A stretch of 64,000 bases of DNA, taken from NCBI GenBank assembly GCA_964510955.1, contig CAZEDW010000018.1, positions 1-64,000 on the forward strand, in the 5' to 3' direction. Both the position numbers and the translations under genes were made by a program. This document shows, in pieces, positions 35,237 through 43,338 of the stretch. This DNA comes from JAFLCM01 sp964510955 (GTDB taxonomy: Bacteria > Planctomycetota > Phycisphaerae > Phycisphaerales > UBA1924). The notes below the pieces were generated by a model, which saw nothing but the letters and a program-made list of their open reading frames with translations, made no database searches and had not been told where the DNA came from. Numbering within the stretch: position 1 is the first letter of the stretch; each line of letters starts with the position of its first letter.

Positions 35237-35926
35237 AGCTGTCCGAGCCCCACGCCCGCGGGCCTGCGCTCGCGGGCCTTTTTGTTGACGGCGGGCGTGG
35301 CAGCGGCGCTCGCCCTGACCGGCTGCCGAGCCGGGCCCAAGAACTTTGACAACGAGAACGACTCGCTGCGCCGCGAGCTTCAGGCCACCCGCGATCAGTT
35401 GGAGAGGAGCAAGGCCGAAGCCGGAGAGCTGCGGGCCAAGCTGAGCGAGCTGCAGCGGGCCAGAGACGCAGCCACCGGCCCCGCGGCGGACGTGCTCGAC
35501 GCCTTGCCCCGCTGCGCCGGCATCCGCATCGGGAGCCGCAGCGGGCTCGTGACCCGCAACGCCGACGGGAAGTCCGCGACCGCCGCCGATGTGCCCGCGA
35601 CCGGCGTGGAGGTGCTCATCGAGCCGTTCGACGGGCGACAGCGCTTCGTGCAGGTGGCCGGGAGGCTGACGGTCGATGCGACGCTCCTGCCCCCCACTGC
35701 GTCGGCGGCGGCGCCGCGGGTCCTCGGCACGGTGACGCTCACGCCCGGCGAGCTGCGCGAGGCGTACCGATCAAGCTTCATGGGCACGCACTACGTCGTG
35801 ACGGTGCCGATCGCGTCGCCGGGTCTGCCCAGGGGATCCGAGGGATCGCTCGTGCTGCGCGCGACGCTCGACGATGCGGTCACCGGCTCGCGGTTCGAAT
35901 CCACCAGCACGATCTCGCTGCGCTGA
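35186..35926 (+). CDS. Lipoprotein with coiled-coil segment
   Basis: The lipobox LALTGC and the preceding hydrophobic stretch (AFLLTAGVAAALALTGC) predict a lipoprotein. The mature part begins with a charged coiled coil (DNENDSLRRELQATRDQL and on, about residues 55-90) followed by an unrecognised beta-rich domain. The start is uncertain: the ATG at 35186 has a GGAG but lies inside the repeat arms; GTG at 35234 or TTG at 35282 are shorter options. A terminator-like hairpin lies at 35254-35283, inside the signal-peptide coding region of the long form. The role is unknown; a cell-envelope structural or scaffold role is plausible. Confidence 0.75.
   Translation: MRFDSDSPLCALDASVVSCPSPTPAGLRSRAFLLTAGVAAALALTGCRAGPKNFDNENDSLRRELQATRDQLERSKAEAGELRAKLSELQRARDAATGPAADVLDALPRCAGIRIGSRSGLVTRNADGKSATAADVPATGVEVLIEPFDGRQRFVQVAGRLTVDATLLPPTASAAAPRVLGTVTLTPGELREAYRSSFMGTHYVVTVPIASPGLPRGSEGSLVLRATLDDAVTGSRFESTSTISLR
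35254..35284 (+). terminator. Terminator-like hairpin with T run overlapping a signal-peptide region
   Basis: Arms GCCCGCG (35254-35260) and CGCGGGC (35271-35277) are followed directly by CTTTTTG. This is a typical intrinsic terminator for the clpP pair. It lies inside the predicted start of the lipoprotein gene, so it is either an attenuator or evidence that the lipoprotein starts later. Confidence 0.7.
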
Positions 35927-36091
35927 CGGGCCGCGAGCTCGGGCGGCGCCGACGAGAGGCCGATAATCCATGACGTGGCCACCCGCGAGCACCGATTCGC
36001 TTGCGGGTGGGCCCGCACAGCACTTCCGGGGCGTCGTGGCGCAACCGACCGGTACACTCGGACGCGACTCCGCGGGGATGGAGGATGCGCC

Positions 36092-37726
36092 GTGATTCAA
36101 CTCTGCAGTCGCCACAAGTTCGGTGCGGTCGGCGTCATGGTGATCGTGATCGGCGGCGTGGCCTGCGTGACCGCAGCGGCTCGACCGTTGCCGGCGCCGG
36201 GCGACATCATCATCGGCTCACGTGGAAAGGGGACGGTCTACGGCCCGGTCGCGGCGCTGGGGCAACCCAGCACCCTGATCACGGGCCCTGACCTGTCGAC
36301 CACGCTGCAGCCTGTACGGGGTTCGGGGCCGTCCCTCTCCGCCGCGAATCTCACCCTCTTGGCACTCGATTCGGCCACGGTGCTTGCGCGCCCGGCGAAC
36401 GATCCCGGCTGGGGCCTGTTCGCGGTCGATGTCGCCTCCGGCAACCGATCGCTGCTCCCGGGAACGAGCGGCCCTGAATGGGCGACCGGCGGCGAGATGA
36501 TGCTGCTCGATCGGGACAACGTGCTCGCGATCGGTGACGATTACTCGGCGGGCACGACCGGCAACGGCAAGCTCCTCCGCTACTCGCTGCACAGCGGGAC
36601 CACCACGGTCGTCTCCGGGGGCACGCGCGGCGACGGGTTCGTGATGAACCACGCCCGCGCGCTGGCCCGCCTGGACGACGCGTCAGTCGCCGTGGTCGAG
36701 ACGGGCCCGATCGGCAACGGCCTGGCGGGCGCCATGGTCTACCGCGTCGATCTGGCGACGGGGGACCGCCAGGTGATCTCGACGCTCTGGTCCGGCGCCG
36801 CGGTGCGGTACACCTGCACCGGCGGCGTGGTCTCGTCCGGCACCTCGGCGGTGCCGGTCCGCGGAACCGGGCCGCTGATGGATGGCGTCATCCGCGGGCT
36901 CGCATACCTGAACGGGTCGCTCTATGTTTCGGGATCGCTCAGCTCGCCGTTCCCCGCGTTCTTCATCCGGATCGATCCGGCCACCGGGGACCGCACGCTC
37001 GTCGCCGGCACCGCGATCGTCGGCGGGAGCCGTGTCACCGTGGCGTTCGGTGCGGGCTCGACGACCGAGCTGCCCGATGCGCCGACAGCGATCACGCCCA
37101 ACTCCGATCACTCGATCATCATGTGCGCCACGTTCGGGCCCAATCGCGTGTGGCAACTGGATGTCAACTCGGGCGTTCTGACCAAGATCGCGGACCTGGA
37201 CACGCAGATCGTCTCCACGCTCCGTTCCAGCGTGCAGTTCACCGGCCTCACGCTGGTTCCCCAGCCCTGCGGCGTGGCGCCCGGCGCCCCGCTCATCCTG
37301 GAGCCGCCCAGCCCCGCGACGGCGTGCCTCGCCGGGGCGGCGGGGTTCAGCGTGAGCGCTTCGGTCGTCGGCAACGCGTCGTACCAATGGCGGAGGGCAT
37401 CGCTGCCGGTCGACTCCTTCACCAACCCGTCCGCGGCGACGCCGACGCTTGTGCTGAGCGGGCTCACACTCGCCGACGCCGGTCTGTACGACTGCGTCAT
37501 CACCGATGACTGCAACCAGGCGGTGAGCCCTTCCGCCCGCCTCAGCGTGCTGCCCGACGTCAACGGCGACCACGCGGTCAACACCGGCGATCTGACGCAG
37601 CTTCTCCTGCGCTTCGGGCAGAGTTTCACCCCCGGGACGCAGCCCGCGGACCTCAACGCCGACGGGACCGTGAACACGCAGGACCTGACGCTGATGCTGC
37701 TGGCCTTTGGCGCATCGTGCGGATAA
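36092..37726 (+). CDS. Secreted beta-propeller-like protein with Ig-like domain and dockerin-like tail
   Basis: The GTG at 36092 is preceded by GGAGG and starts a 544-residue product with a signal peptide (about VGVMVIVIGGVACVTAAA). Residues about 30-370 hold repeated strands such as VYRVDLATGDRQV and IRIDPATGDRTLV, as in beta-propellers. An Ig-like domain follows (ASYQWRRASLPV ... DAGLYDCVITDDC), and the product ends in a dockerin pair (NTGDLTQLLLRFGQSF and NTQDLTLMLLAFGASC). It is likely an exported, surface-associated protein. Ligand and function are unknown. Confidence 0.82.
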   Translation: MIQLCSRHKFGAVGVMVIVIGGVACVTAAARPLPAPGDIIIGSRGKGTVYGPVAALGQPSTLITGPDLSTTLQPVRGSGPSLSAANLTLLALDSATVLARPANDPGWGLFAVDVASGNRSLLPGTSGPEWATGGEMMLLDRDNVLAIGDDYSAGTTGNGKLLRYSLHSGTTTVVSGGTRGDGFVMNHARALARLDDASVAVVETGPIGNGLAGAMVYRVDLATGDRQVISTLWSGAAVRYTCTGGVVSSGTSAVPVRGTGPLMDGVIRGLAYLNGSLYVSGSLSSPFPAFFIRIDPATGDRTLVAGTAIVGGSRVTVAFGAGSTTELPDAPTAITPNSDHSIIMCATFGPNRVWQLDVNSGVLTKIADLDTQIVSTLRSSVQFTGLTLVPQPCGVAPGAPLILEPPSPATACLAGAAGFSVSASVVGNASYQWRRASLPVDSFTNPSAATPTLVLSGLTLADAGLYDCVITDDCNQAVSPSARLSVLPDVNGDHAVNTGDLTQLLLRFGQSFTPGTQPADLNADGTVNTQDLTLMLLAFGASCG

Positions 37727-37871
37727 CCCGCGCGGGACGCACGCCACGAGCCCGCCCCGGCTGGGATGAGGTTTCCCGGCGTGAGTAATCAGAGTGGATT
37801 CCGCCTGTCCCTCATCGGCCCATCTGTTCGGGCCGGGACGCAGCCCCGAAGGGGGACCAGGAGGAAACGCC

Positions 37872-38861
37872 ATGCTTCATTCTCACGTCAATCTTTGTCG
37901 CCGCGCGCTCGCCCTGAGCGCTCTCGTCGGACTGTTCGCCGGCTCGGCCCCGGCCGCCGAGCTGCACCTCGCGGGTGTCGCCGACTTCTACCAGCACGCC
38001 AAGAGCTTCCAGGGCGTCAGCACCGGCGACCCGTACCCCACGCCCCCCGACGCCAAGCCCGGCCCGCTCGAGCCCGGGTACGCCAACGGCAACTGGTGGG
38101 AGAAGGGCGGTGGGTGGTGCCTCACCACCGCGTGGGTTGACGCCCTGTACTACTGGTCCAAGAACGGCGCCCCCGGCGTGTTCGATCACTCCAACCACGC
38201 CGGCGTCCACGCCGGCAAGAGCTGGCAGGAGCGGTTCGCCTACGCCAACGAGGACCTGGCGATCACCGCGGCCAAGAACCGCACCCCGGTGCCCGACGCC
38301 GGCGGGTCGTGCGCCTACACCGACGACGTGAAGCAGTACTGCGACAGGTGGGGGTTCACCGCCACCATCGACGAGTACCAGTTCAACGTCGGTCTCAACC
38401 GCATCGTCAAGTACGCAAGCGACGGCGCCGCGACCATCATGCCCGCCACCGCCACGATGCTGAGCATCTACGCCGGAGCGCTGACCGCCAACCTGACGCC
38501 GATCCTCTACATGCAGGGCATCACCACCGCCGGAAGCTGGTGGGACGGCAGCTTCCACGCCGTCGCCGGCGAGGGCGTCGACGCCGCCAACGGCAAGGTG
38601 TGGTTCGCCGACCCCAACGACACGCCTTACGGCAGCAACTGGGGCGTGAACTACAAGGGCGGCGACAAGGTGCCCGTGGGCGCCGACGCGACGTTCGGCT
38701 CGGCCAAGTTCCGCGACGACGGGCGAACCTGGGCCGACGGGCCGTTCCTGGGCACCGCGGTGACCCGCGTGTTCGTGATGTCCATCCCGACGCCCGGGAC
38801 CGGGGCGCTGCTCTCTCTGGCGGGCGTGCTGGCCTTCCCGCGCCGGCGCAGCGCGAACTGA
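37872..38861 (+). CDS. Exported papain-like cysteine peptidase-like protein with PEP-CTERM-like tail
   Basis: The ATG at 37872 follows AGGAGG and a signal peptide (ALALSALVGLFAGSAPAAE) opens the 329-residue product. Cys83 in GGWCLTTAWVDALYYW, His229 in SFHAVAGEGVD and Asp247 in WFADPND are spaced and flanked like the Cys-His-Asp catalytic set of C39/papain-fold peptidases. Two more Cys (about 147 and 157) may form a disulfide. The tail IPTPGTGALLSLAGVLAFPR, followed by basic residues, resembles the short sorting signal used elsewhere here. The peptidase call is inference from motif order. The next gene is a second exported Cys-peptidase-like protein. Confidence 0.72.
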   Translation: MLHSHVNLCRRALALSALVGLFAGSAPAAELHLAGVADFYQHAKSFQGVSTGDPYPTPPDAKPGPLEPGYANGNWWEKGGGWCLTTAWVDALYYWSKNGAPGVFDHSNHAGVHAGKSWQERFAYANEDLAITAAKNRTPVPDAGGSCAYTDDVKQYCDRWGFTATIDEYQFNVGLNRIVKYASDGAATIMPATATMLSIYAGALTANLTPILYMQGITTAGSWWDGSFHAVAGEGVDAANGKVWFADPNDTPYGSNWGVNYKGGDKVPVGADATFGSAKFRDDGRTWADGPFLGTAVTRVFVMSIPTPGTGALLSLAGVLAFPRRRSAN

Positions 38862-38985
38862 AAAGACCCTCCACCCGCGCCGGGCCGCCGCTCGGCGCTG
38901 GCTTTCGAACGCTGTCTTTAAGGACCGAACACCCCGGCCTTCACGCCGGGCCGGTCGTCCCTCGCTCTCACACAGGAGAACCCCC

Positions 38986-40092
38986 ATGCTTCGCACGCGC
39001 ATCACCGTCTCATTCGCTCTCGCCCTGTTCGCGGGCGCCGCCCAGGCCGCCCCGATGGGGACGCCACTGGTCCCGTTCCCAGCGTTCGTGCCCGTTCCGC
39101 CCAAGGGGATGGGGATGCCGGGCGAGAACAAGTCCGGCCTGGCCACCAACGGCGCCCTCGCCGCCCCGATCTGGGCCGCGGACCTGGCCATGATGGCCGG
39201 GCCGCTGGCCATGAACAAGGTCACGATGAACTTCTCGTTCTCGCAGTGCTTCGGCGGCGGGATGATCCAGCCGCTCACGACGCTCGCCGGTGGCGCCAAG
39301 ATCACCGCCAGCAGCGCGTCGCAGTGGAACGAGTTCGCATGGTACCCCGGGGTGGCGACCAAGGACTGGGCCCGCGCGCACATCGACGCGCTGATGGGCG
39401 CCGTCGCCGCCCCCGCCGTGGACACCTACATCAACGGCGCGTTCATCAACGACGACTACGGCGCGGTGAAGTCCACGCCCGCGTGGGAGCACGCGCAGTT
39501 CCAGGAGAGCCCCGTCGGGGCCGGGGCTGGCACCCTAACCAGCGCCGCGGGCATGAAGAAGGCCATACTCTACAGCGGCGACCCCAACGCCATCGACAAG
39601 CAGCAGATCATCGACCTGTTCAACGTGCTGAAGGCCGCGCCGTACGGCTACGCCGCGGCGGACATCACGGTGGTCTACGGTAACGGCCAGGCCGCCGCCG
39701 CCCCCTCGGGCGTCAACGAGCTGCTGCCCGCCGACTTCGGCGAGATGGCGGTGACGATCAAGCCGGCGACCAAGGCCGATCTGACGGCGGTGTTCGCCGG
39801 GCTGGGGGGCCTGGGCATGAACGACCAGCTCTTCTTCTTCGCCAACGACCACGGCGTGGTGCAGGCGGACTTCATGAAGAAGTGGATGCGCGTCCCGCGT
39901 CGCCCCGGCTCGTCCAGCCCGCCGCCGTACTCGCCCGGCAACCCCTACGGCCAGCTCCTGGGCATGTTCGATTTCTCCGGCGCCGAGCCCGAGCCGCTGC
40001 CGGAGTTCGCCGAGTTCTACGTCCCCACGCCGGGCGCCCTGGCGCTTGTGGGCCTGAGCGGGATCCTCGCGGCCAAGCGCCGGCGTGCGTGA
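38986..40092 (+). CDS. Exported caspase/legumain-like protein, apparently circularly permuted
   Basis: The 368-residue product has a signal peptide (MLRTRITVSFALALFAGAAQ) and a PEP-CTERM-like tail (VPTPGALALVGLSGILAAKR, then basic residues). Residues about 66-120 read ADLAMMAGPLAMNKVTMNFS, then FSQCFGGGM (Cys88) and KITASSASQWNEFAWY. This is the order found around the catalytic Cys of legumains (helix, strand, ACESGS-like loop, TASxA). Residues about 190-292 read KKAILYSGDP, ITVVYGNG and DQLFFFANDHGV (His289), the His half that normally comes first. The halves are therefore swapped relative to the C13/caspase fold. The reading rests on motif order only. Confidence 0.7.
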   Translation: MLRTRITVSFALALFAGAAQAAPMGTPLVPFPAFVPVPPKGMGMPGENKSGLATNGALAAPIWAADLAMMAGPLAMNKVTMNFSFSQCFGGGMIQPLTTLAGGAKITASSASQWNEFAWYPGVATKDWARAHIDALMGAVAAPAVDTYINGAFINDDYGAVKSTPAWEHAQFQESPVGAGAGTLTSAAGMKKAILYSGDPNAIDKQQIIDLFNVLKAAPYGYAAADITVVYGNGQAAAAPSGVNELLPADFGEMAVTIKPATKADLTAVFAGLGGLGMNDQLFFFANDHGVVQADFMKKWMRVPRRPGSSSPPPYSPGNPYGQLLGMFDFSGAEPEPLPEFAEFYVPTPGALALVGLSGILAAKRRRA

Positions 40093-40491
40093 GCAACCGA
40101 CGCGGAATCCGCCTGCATCTCAGGACGGAATCGACCGCCACGGAGAACTCACCAAAATGAAGCACTGACACCCACCGGCTCCCGGTCCCGTACGACCAGC
40201 GCCAACTCGGAGGAGAGAATGGCGTGGCGACGCGGGCCCGGGAGCCTTCACGAACACGCAACAACCTGTGCCACCGATGTCGCCGTCCGCGACGACATCG
40301 GTGCTCCCCGAGTCCCCTTCAACGGAAATCTCACTCGCTCGTCCCGGACACCGCCGTGAGGTTGTGGGCAACCCACGGCGGGCGACGTCGGAACAGGTCT
40401 CTCCGACCGCCGCGTCCGGACGATTCTCCGGCCCCGGTGCTCTCGCGGCACCGGGGCCGTTCTTGTTTCCTGGGTGCAGTTTGTCCGGGGG
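40093..40491. other. Gene-free convergent spacer with two stem-loops
   Basis: This 399-nt stretch between convergent genes contains a perfect 11-bp inverted repeat, CACCGATGTCG/CGACATCGGTG (40272-40303, 10-nt loop), with no T run. It also contains the terminator at 40430-40458. I see no convincing gene. Confidence 0.7.
40430..40466 (+). terminator. Intrinsic terminator
   Basis: Arms GGCCCCGGTGC (40430-40440) and GCACCGGGGCC (40448-40458), with a 7-nt loop, are followed by GTTCTTGTTT on the plus strand. It would end transcripts of the exported caspase-like gene. Confidence 0.72.
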
Positions 40492-41187
40492 TCACCTCCG
40501 CCGCGAGCGGCGCACCATCCACAGGGCTCCCAGTGCGTACGCCGACGCAGGGGCGGGCACGTAGTTGTCCTGCACGTATGCGATCGCGGCATCGTGATCG
40601 GCCTCGTCGGCTCCGTTATTGAACACGATCCAGAAGGGCAGCGAAGCATCCGGTCCCGAGGAGCGCAGCTGCAACTCCAAGAGATAGATGCCGGATCCGC
40701 CGAGAATCGGCGAGTTGAGCTGGAACCCCAGGTGCTCGTGCACCTCACCCGACGAATCCGCGGTCGCGAACGCGAAACCGGGGACGAAGCCGGTTCCGGT
40801 CGTGGCGAACGGCAACGCCGGGTTGGTCAGGTCGGGCCCGATCGACAGCGTAAGCGCCGACGCATCGAAGCCCGCGCCGTTCCATTCACCCAGTTGGGCA
40901 AGGATGTCGAACGCGAACGCGGTGCCCGGCGTGATTCCTTCGGCACGGAAGCCGGGCTCGTCGGCGAATCCGGGCGGGTTGAGGTCCTCGCCCATATCCG
41001 CCCCGAAGACGCGCACGCCGTGGACGATCGCCGGTGGGCCGCCGCTCAGTGTGTCGAGCTCGCCCGTCACGATTCGACCGGCGTCGAACTCCATGAAGAC
41101 GTCGCGGTCCGTAATCGTGCCGGCGTTCGCGAGGCCGGCGAAGGCGAAGAGGCTGATCGCAGCGATCCCGTTCACATACTGATTCAT
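40492..41187 (-). CDS. Secreted protein with HEH-containing domain and PEP-CTERM-like tail
   Basis: The ATG at 41187 (AAGGAG upstream) begins a 231-residue product with a signal peptide (GIAAISLFAFAGLANA). The domain at about 25-205 matches the protein at 42058 in order: a DEPGF segment, then a WNGAGF segment, EVHEHLGFQL, GIYLLELQLRSSG, PFWIVFNNGADEADHDAAIA and YVQDN. The paired His-Glu-His is conserved in both and may bind metal. Here the tail is VPAPASAYALGALWMVRRSR, a short sorting type, whereas the paralogue carries a dockerin pair. No function is known. Confidence 0.78.
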   Translation of the reverse strand: MNQYVNGIAAISLFAFAGLANAGTITDRDVFMEFDAGRIVTGELDTLSGGPPAIVHGVRVFGADMGEDLNPPGFADEPGFRAEGITPGTAFAFDILAQLGEWNGAGFDASALTLSIGPDLTNPALPFATTGTGFVPGFAFATADSSGEVHEHLGFQLNSPILGGSGIYLLELQLRSSGPDASLPFWIVFNNGADEADHDAAIAYVQDNYVPAPASAYALGALWMVRRSRRR

Positions 41188-41278
41188 CTCACGATCTCCT
41201 TCAGAGGCGCGGGTAGACCCCGCTTTGTGCATAGGCCTCCGGCCCCACGAGGGAACCGAAGCCACGGGGACATTTGAG

Positions 41279-42067
41279 TCAGTGGTTCAGATACGGATCA
41301 AAGTTGTTGACGGTCGGGCTCGTGTACACCTCGCGGAACGGGAGCGTCAGGGCATGCCCGTCGAGGAAGGCGTAGTTGGACTTGGATTCCCATGACTTTT
41401 CCGGCCCGCCGTGGGCGTTGGTCTGCACTTGGCTCGCGGCCTGCACCGGCGGGGAGTCCGGCGCGAAGTCCCCGATCCACCAATCCGAAGAGTGCACGTG
41501 ATCGGCACCCGCGAACGCCCCTTCGAACGCCATGATCACGAACTGGATCGTGGCCGAAGGGTTCTTCACCTTGCGCAGGTTGTCGGCGGGCAAGCGGTTC
41601 GGATGGGCGGGGTCGAACGACGGGTGCGGCGTCACGTACTCATTCAGCCCGTAGCTGAACTGGCGGTACACCTGCCCGACCGACCCGGGCACCGTCCGGC
41701 CCGACCCGCCCTGGCTCGGGGGCCAGTAGGGGCTGGTGTCGACCGGCGACCGCGCCACCAGCGGCGTGTCGTAGTACTCCTGGAGGGTGTTGAACCACGA
41801 CGCCTTCACGTCGAGCGCGCCGCCGCCGTGGCTGTACCCGTAGTCCACCAGCTGCCCATCGTGGTCATTGGCGTACACCAGCTGCGCCAGCTCCATGTTG
41901 CGCATGTTCGACAGGCAGACCATGGTCTTCGCGGCGAAGCGGGCCTTGCTCAGCGCCGGCAGCAGCAGGCCCATCAGCAGCGCGATCACCGCGACGACCA
42001 CGAGCAGCTCCACGAGCGTGAACGCGTGACGAAGCCGCGGTCCGGGTCGGTTGTTGGTCACGGGCAT
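41279..42067 (-). CDS. Prepilin-like protein (type II secretion/pilin N-terminus)
   Basis: The 262-residue product has a prepilin cleavage and helix segment, HAFTLVELLVVVAVIALLMG, with the conserved Glu at position 5 of the mature chain. After it comes a long soluble domain ending in a DGHALTLPF-type region. This is the plan of the abundant planctomycete prepilin-like proteins, of unknown role, some of which may form pseudopili. The start overlaps the end of the upstream gene by 10 nt, so the two are probably translated together. It is not a standard major pilin: the soluble domain is Pro/Ser/Trp-rich. Confidence 0.88.
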   Translation of the reverse strand: MPVTNNRPGPRLRHAFTLVELLVVVAVIALLMGLLLPALSKARFAAKTMVCLSNMRNMELAQLVYANDHDGQLVDYGYSHGGGALDVKASWFNTLQEYYDTPLVARSPVDTSPYWPPSQGGSGRTVPGSVGQVYRQFSYGLNEYVTPHPSFDPAHPNRLPADNLRKVKNPSATIQFVIMAFEGAFAGADHVHSSDWWIGDFAPDSPPVQAASQVQTNAHGGPEKSWESKSNYAFLDGHALTLPFREVYTSPTVNNFDPYLNH

Positions 42068-42921
42068 GCACCTCCGAATCTCGACAGGAACAGGACAAGG
42101 TCGGACGTGTCAACGACCCCGTCGCTGTTCAGGTCGCCCCCGGTCCCCGGCGTCACATTCCCCCCGAACTGAGAGAGGAAGATGGTGAGGTCCGCGGTGT
42201 TGACGACGCGGTCGGCGTTCAGATCGCCCGGACACGGCGGGCTCAGCAGCACGTTTGAGACGTACTGCAACGCGGCGTCCGCCTCGGCTTGTTGGGCGTT
42301 CTGATTGAAGACAATGAAGAACGGCTTGCTGTTACCGACCGACGCGTTGTTGGTGTAAAGCTCCGCCTGCCAGAGGTAGACCCCGGCACTCTGCGGCGAC
42401 TGAAGGAAGAACCCCATGTGCTCATGGATGTCGCCGCGAGCCCCCGAGAGGTTCGTCTGCGCAAAGTAGAAGCCGGGCTTGAACGCCGGCTCCGCCGCCG
42501 TGGGCGTCACGACAAACGTCGAGCCCTTGTTGATCCGCAGCGTCTCCGCGGGGACGGTGCTGAAATCCACGCCGTTCCACTTGCGGAGATGATCGAGCGT
42601 GTTGAACCCGATCAGGATGTTTAGCGGCAGCCCGCCGCCGCCGTGGGAATCGAACCCGGGGGAATCCGTGTACGACGGGAACAGCCCGAACGTGGCGGCG
42701 AACGCCCGAACCTCGTGGTTGACGACGGGGTTGCCGCTCCCGTCTTCAGAGATGGCGCCGGTGGTGAGCCGACCGGCGGAGGAGACCCCGCCGGAACTTT
42801 CGACCAGGATGTCCCCGATGTGCTGCGCGGTGACGGGCGACGTAACGGCGAGCACGACCGCCACGGCGGCCGCGACAACGCCACGACTTGCGCGCAGAAG
42901 CGCGCAGAACGGGCATGGCAT
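42058..42921 (-). CDS. Secreted protein with HEH-containing domain and dockerin-like tail
   Basis: The ATG at 42921 is preceded by TGGAG (TTG at 42927 is an alternative). The 287-residue product has a signal peptide (GVVAAAVAVVLAVTSPVTAQ), then the same domain as the protein at 40492: SPGFDSHGGGGLPLN, HLRKWNGVDFS, DIHEHMGFFL, GVYLWQAELYTNN, PFFIVFNQNAQQAEADAAL and QYVSN. It ends in NTADLTIFLSQFGGNV and DTSDLVLFLSRFGGAC, a dockerin pair. The domain seems to have been fused to two different anchors. It is followed by the overlapping prepilin-like gene. Confidence 0.8.
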   Translation of the reverse strand: MPCPFCALLRASRGVVAAAVAVVLAVTSPVTAQHIGDILVESSGGVSSAGRLTTGAISEDGSGNPVVNHEVRAFAATFGLFPSYTDSPGFDSHGGGGLPLNILIGFNTLDHLRKWNGVDFSTVPAETLRINKGSTFVVTPTAAEPAFKPGFYFAQTNLSGARGDIHEHMGFFLQSPQSAGVYLWQAELYTNNASVGNSKPFFIVFNQNAQQAEADAALQYVSNVLLSPPCPGDLNADRVVNTADLTIFLSQFGGNVTPGTGGDLNSDGVVDTSDLVLFLSRFGGACP

Positions 42922-42947
42922 AACCAACTCCAGTTGGAACCAAGGAT

Positions 42948-42985
42948 CCCCCGCGCCGATCGCTCAACAGCGATCACCGCGGGGG
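42948..42985 (-). terminator. Strong compound hairpin upstream of the HEH dockerin gene
   Basis: The outer arms CCCCCGCG/CGCGGGGG enclose the inner arms GATCGCT/AGCGATC with a CAACA-type loop (42958-42975). There is no clear T run. It lies after the His/Cys-rich gene and in the leader of the next minus-strand gene, so it may be a terminator or an attenuator. Confidence 0.65.
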
Positions 42986-43008
42986 CGACGAAACCGAACT
43001 ATGCGGAT

Positions 43009-43338
43009 TCAAGTGACAGGACCAGCACCGATGGGCTCGGTGCGGGGCGGTCCCCGGGCGGGCAGCGGACGCTGCACCGTCGTCGCCTCGAATCGCGTCG
43101 GGACATCACCGATTGTCACGACAATCCACGCCGGCGGCATGATGGGCGCCGTGGGCGGCAGGCCGTCGGAGGTCGGTGTTATTACCGCTGCGCAGATCGA
43201 GCAATCTGAAGCATGCTCCTCGCACGCGTCATCGTGGTGATGCCAAATGCTCGCTGTTGAGACGAAGATCAAGCCCAGCAGCGCAGCCACAGCCCACAAA
43301 CCTGGCCGGTGGACGGGGCTGAAGAACCTGCGGCGCAT
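43009..43338 (-). CDS. Small His/Cys-rich membrane-anchored protein, possible metal binder
   Basis: I start at the ATG at 43338. The 109-residue product has an N-terminal hydrophobic segment (LWAVAALLGLIFVSTA) followed by HHHDDACEEHASDCSIC at about residues 30-46, with three consecutive His, then further His and Cys. A Pro-rich C-terminal region follows (LPARGPPRTEPIGAG). The pattern suggests a periplasmic metal-binding protein tethered to the membrane. It resembles the small His-Cys copper-associated proteins found near metal resistance genes, but no such gene is adjacent. The family is not certain. Confidence 0.6.
   Translation of the reverse strand: MRRRFFSPVHRPGLWAVAALLGLIFVSTASIWHHHDDACEEHASDCSICAAVITPTSDGLPPTAPIMPPAWIVVTIGDVPTRFEATTVQRPLPARGPPRTEPIGAGPVT

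Noticed and set aside
35888..35902. tRNA-like TTCGAATCC stretch
   Set aside because: It lies inside a coding gene and the rest of a cloverleaf (acceptor and D arm) is missing. I found no tRNA candidate elsewhere.
36092..37726. Transposon or phage remnant in the secreted-protein region
   Set aside because: No transposase, integrase or terminal repeat is present; the gene composition looks native.
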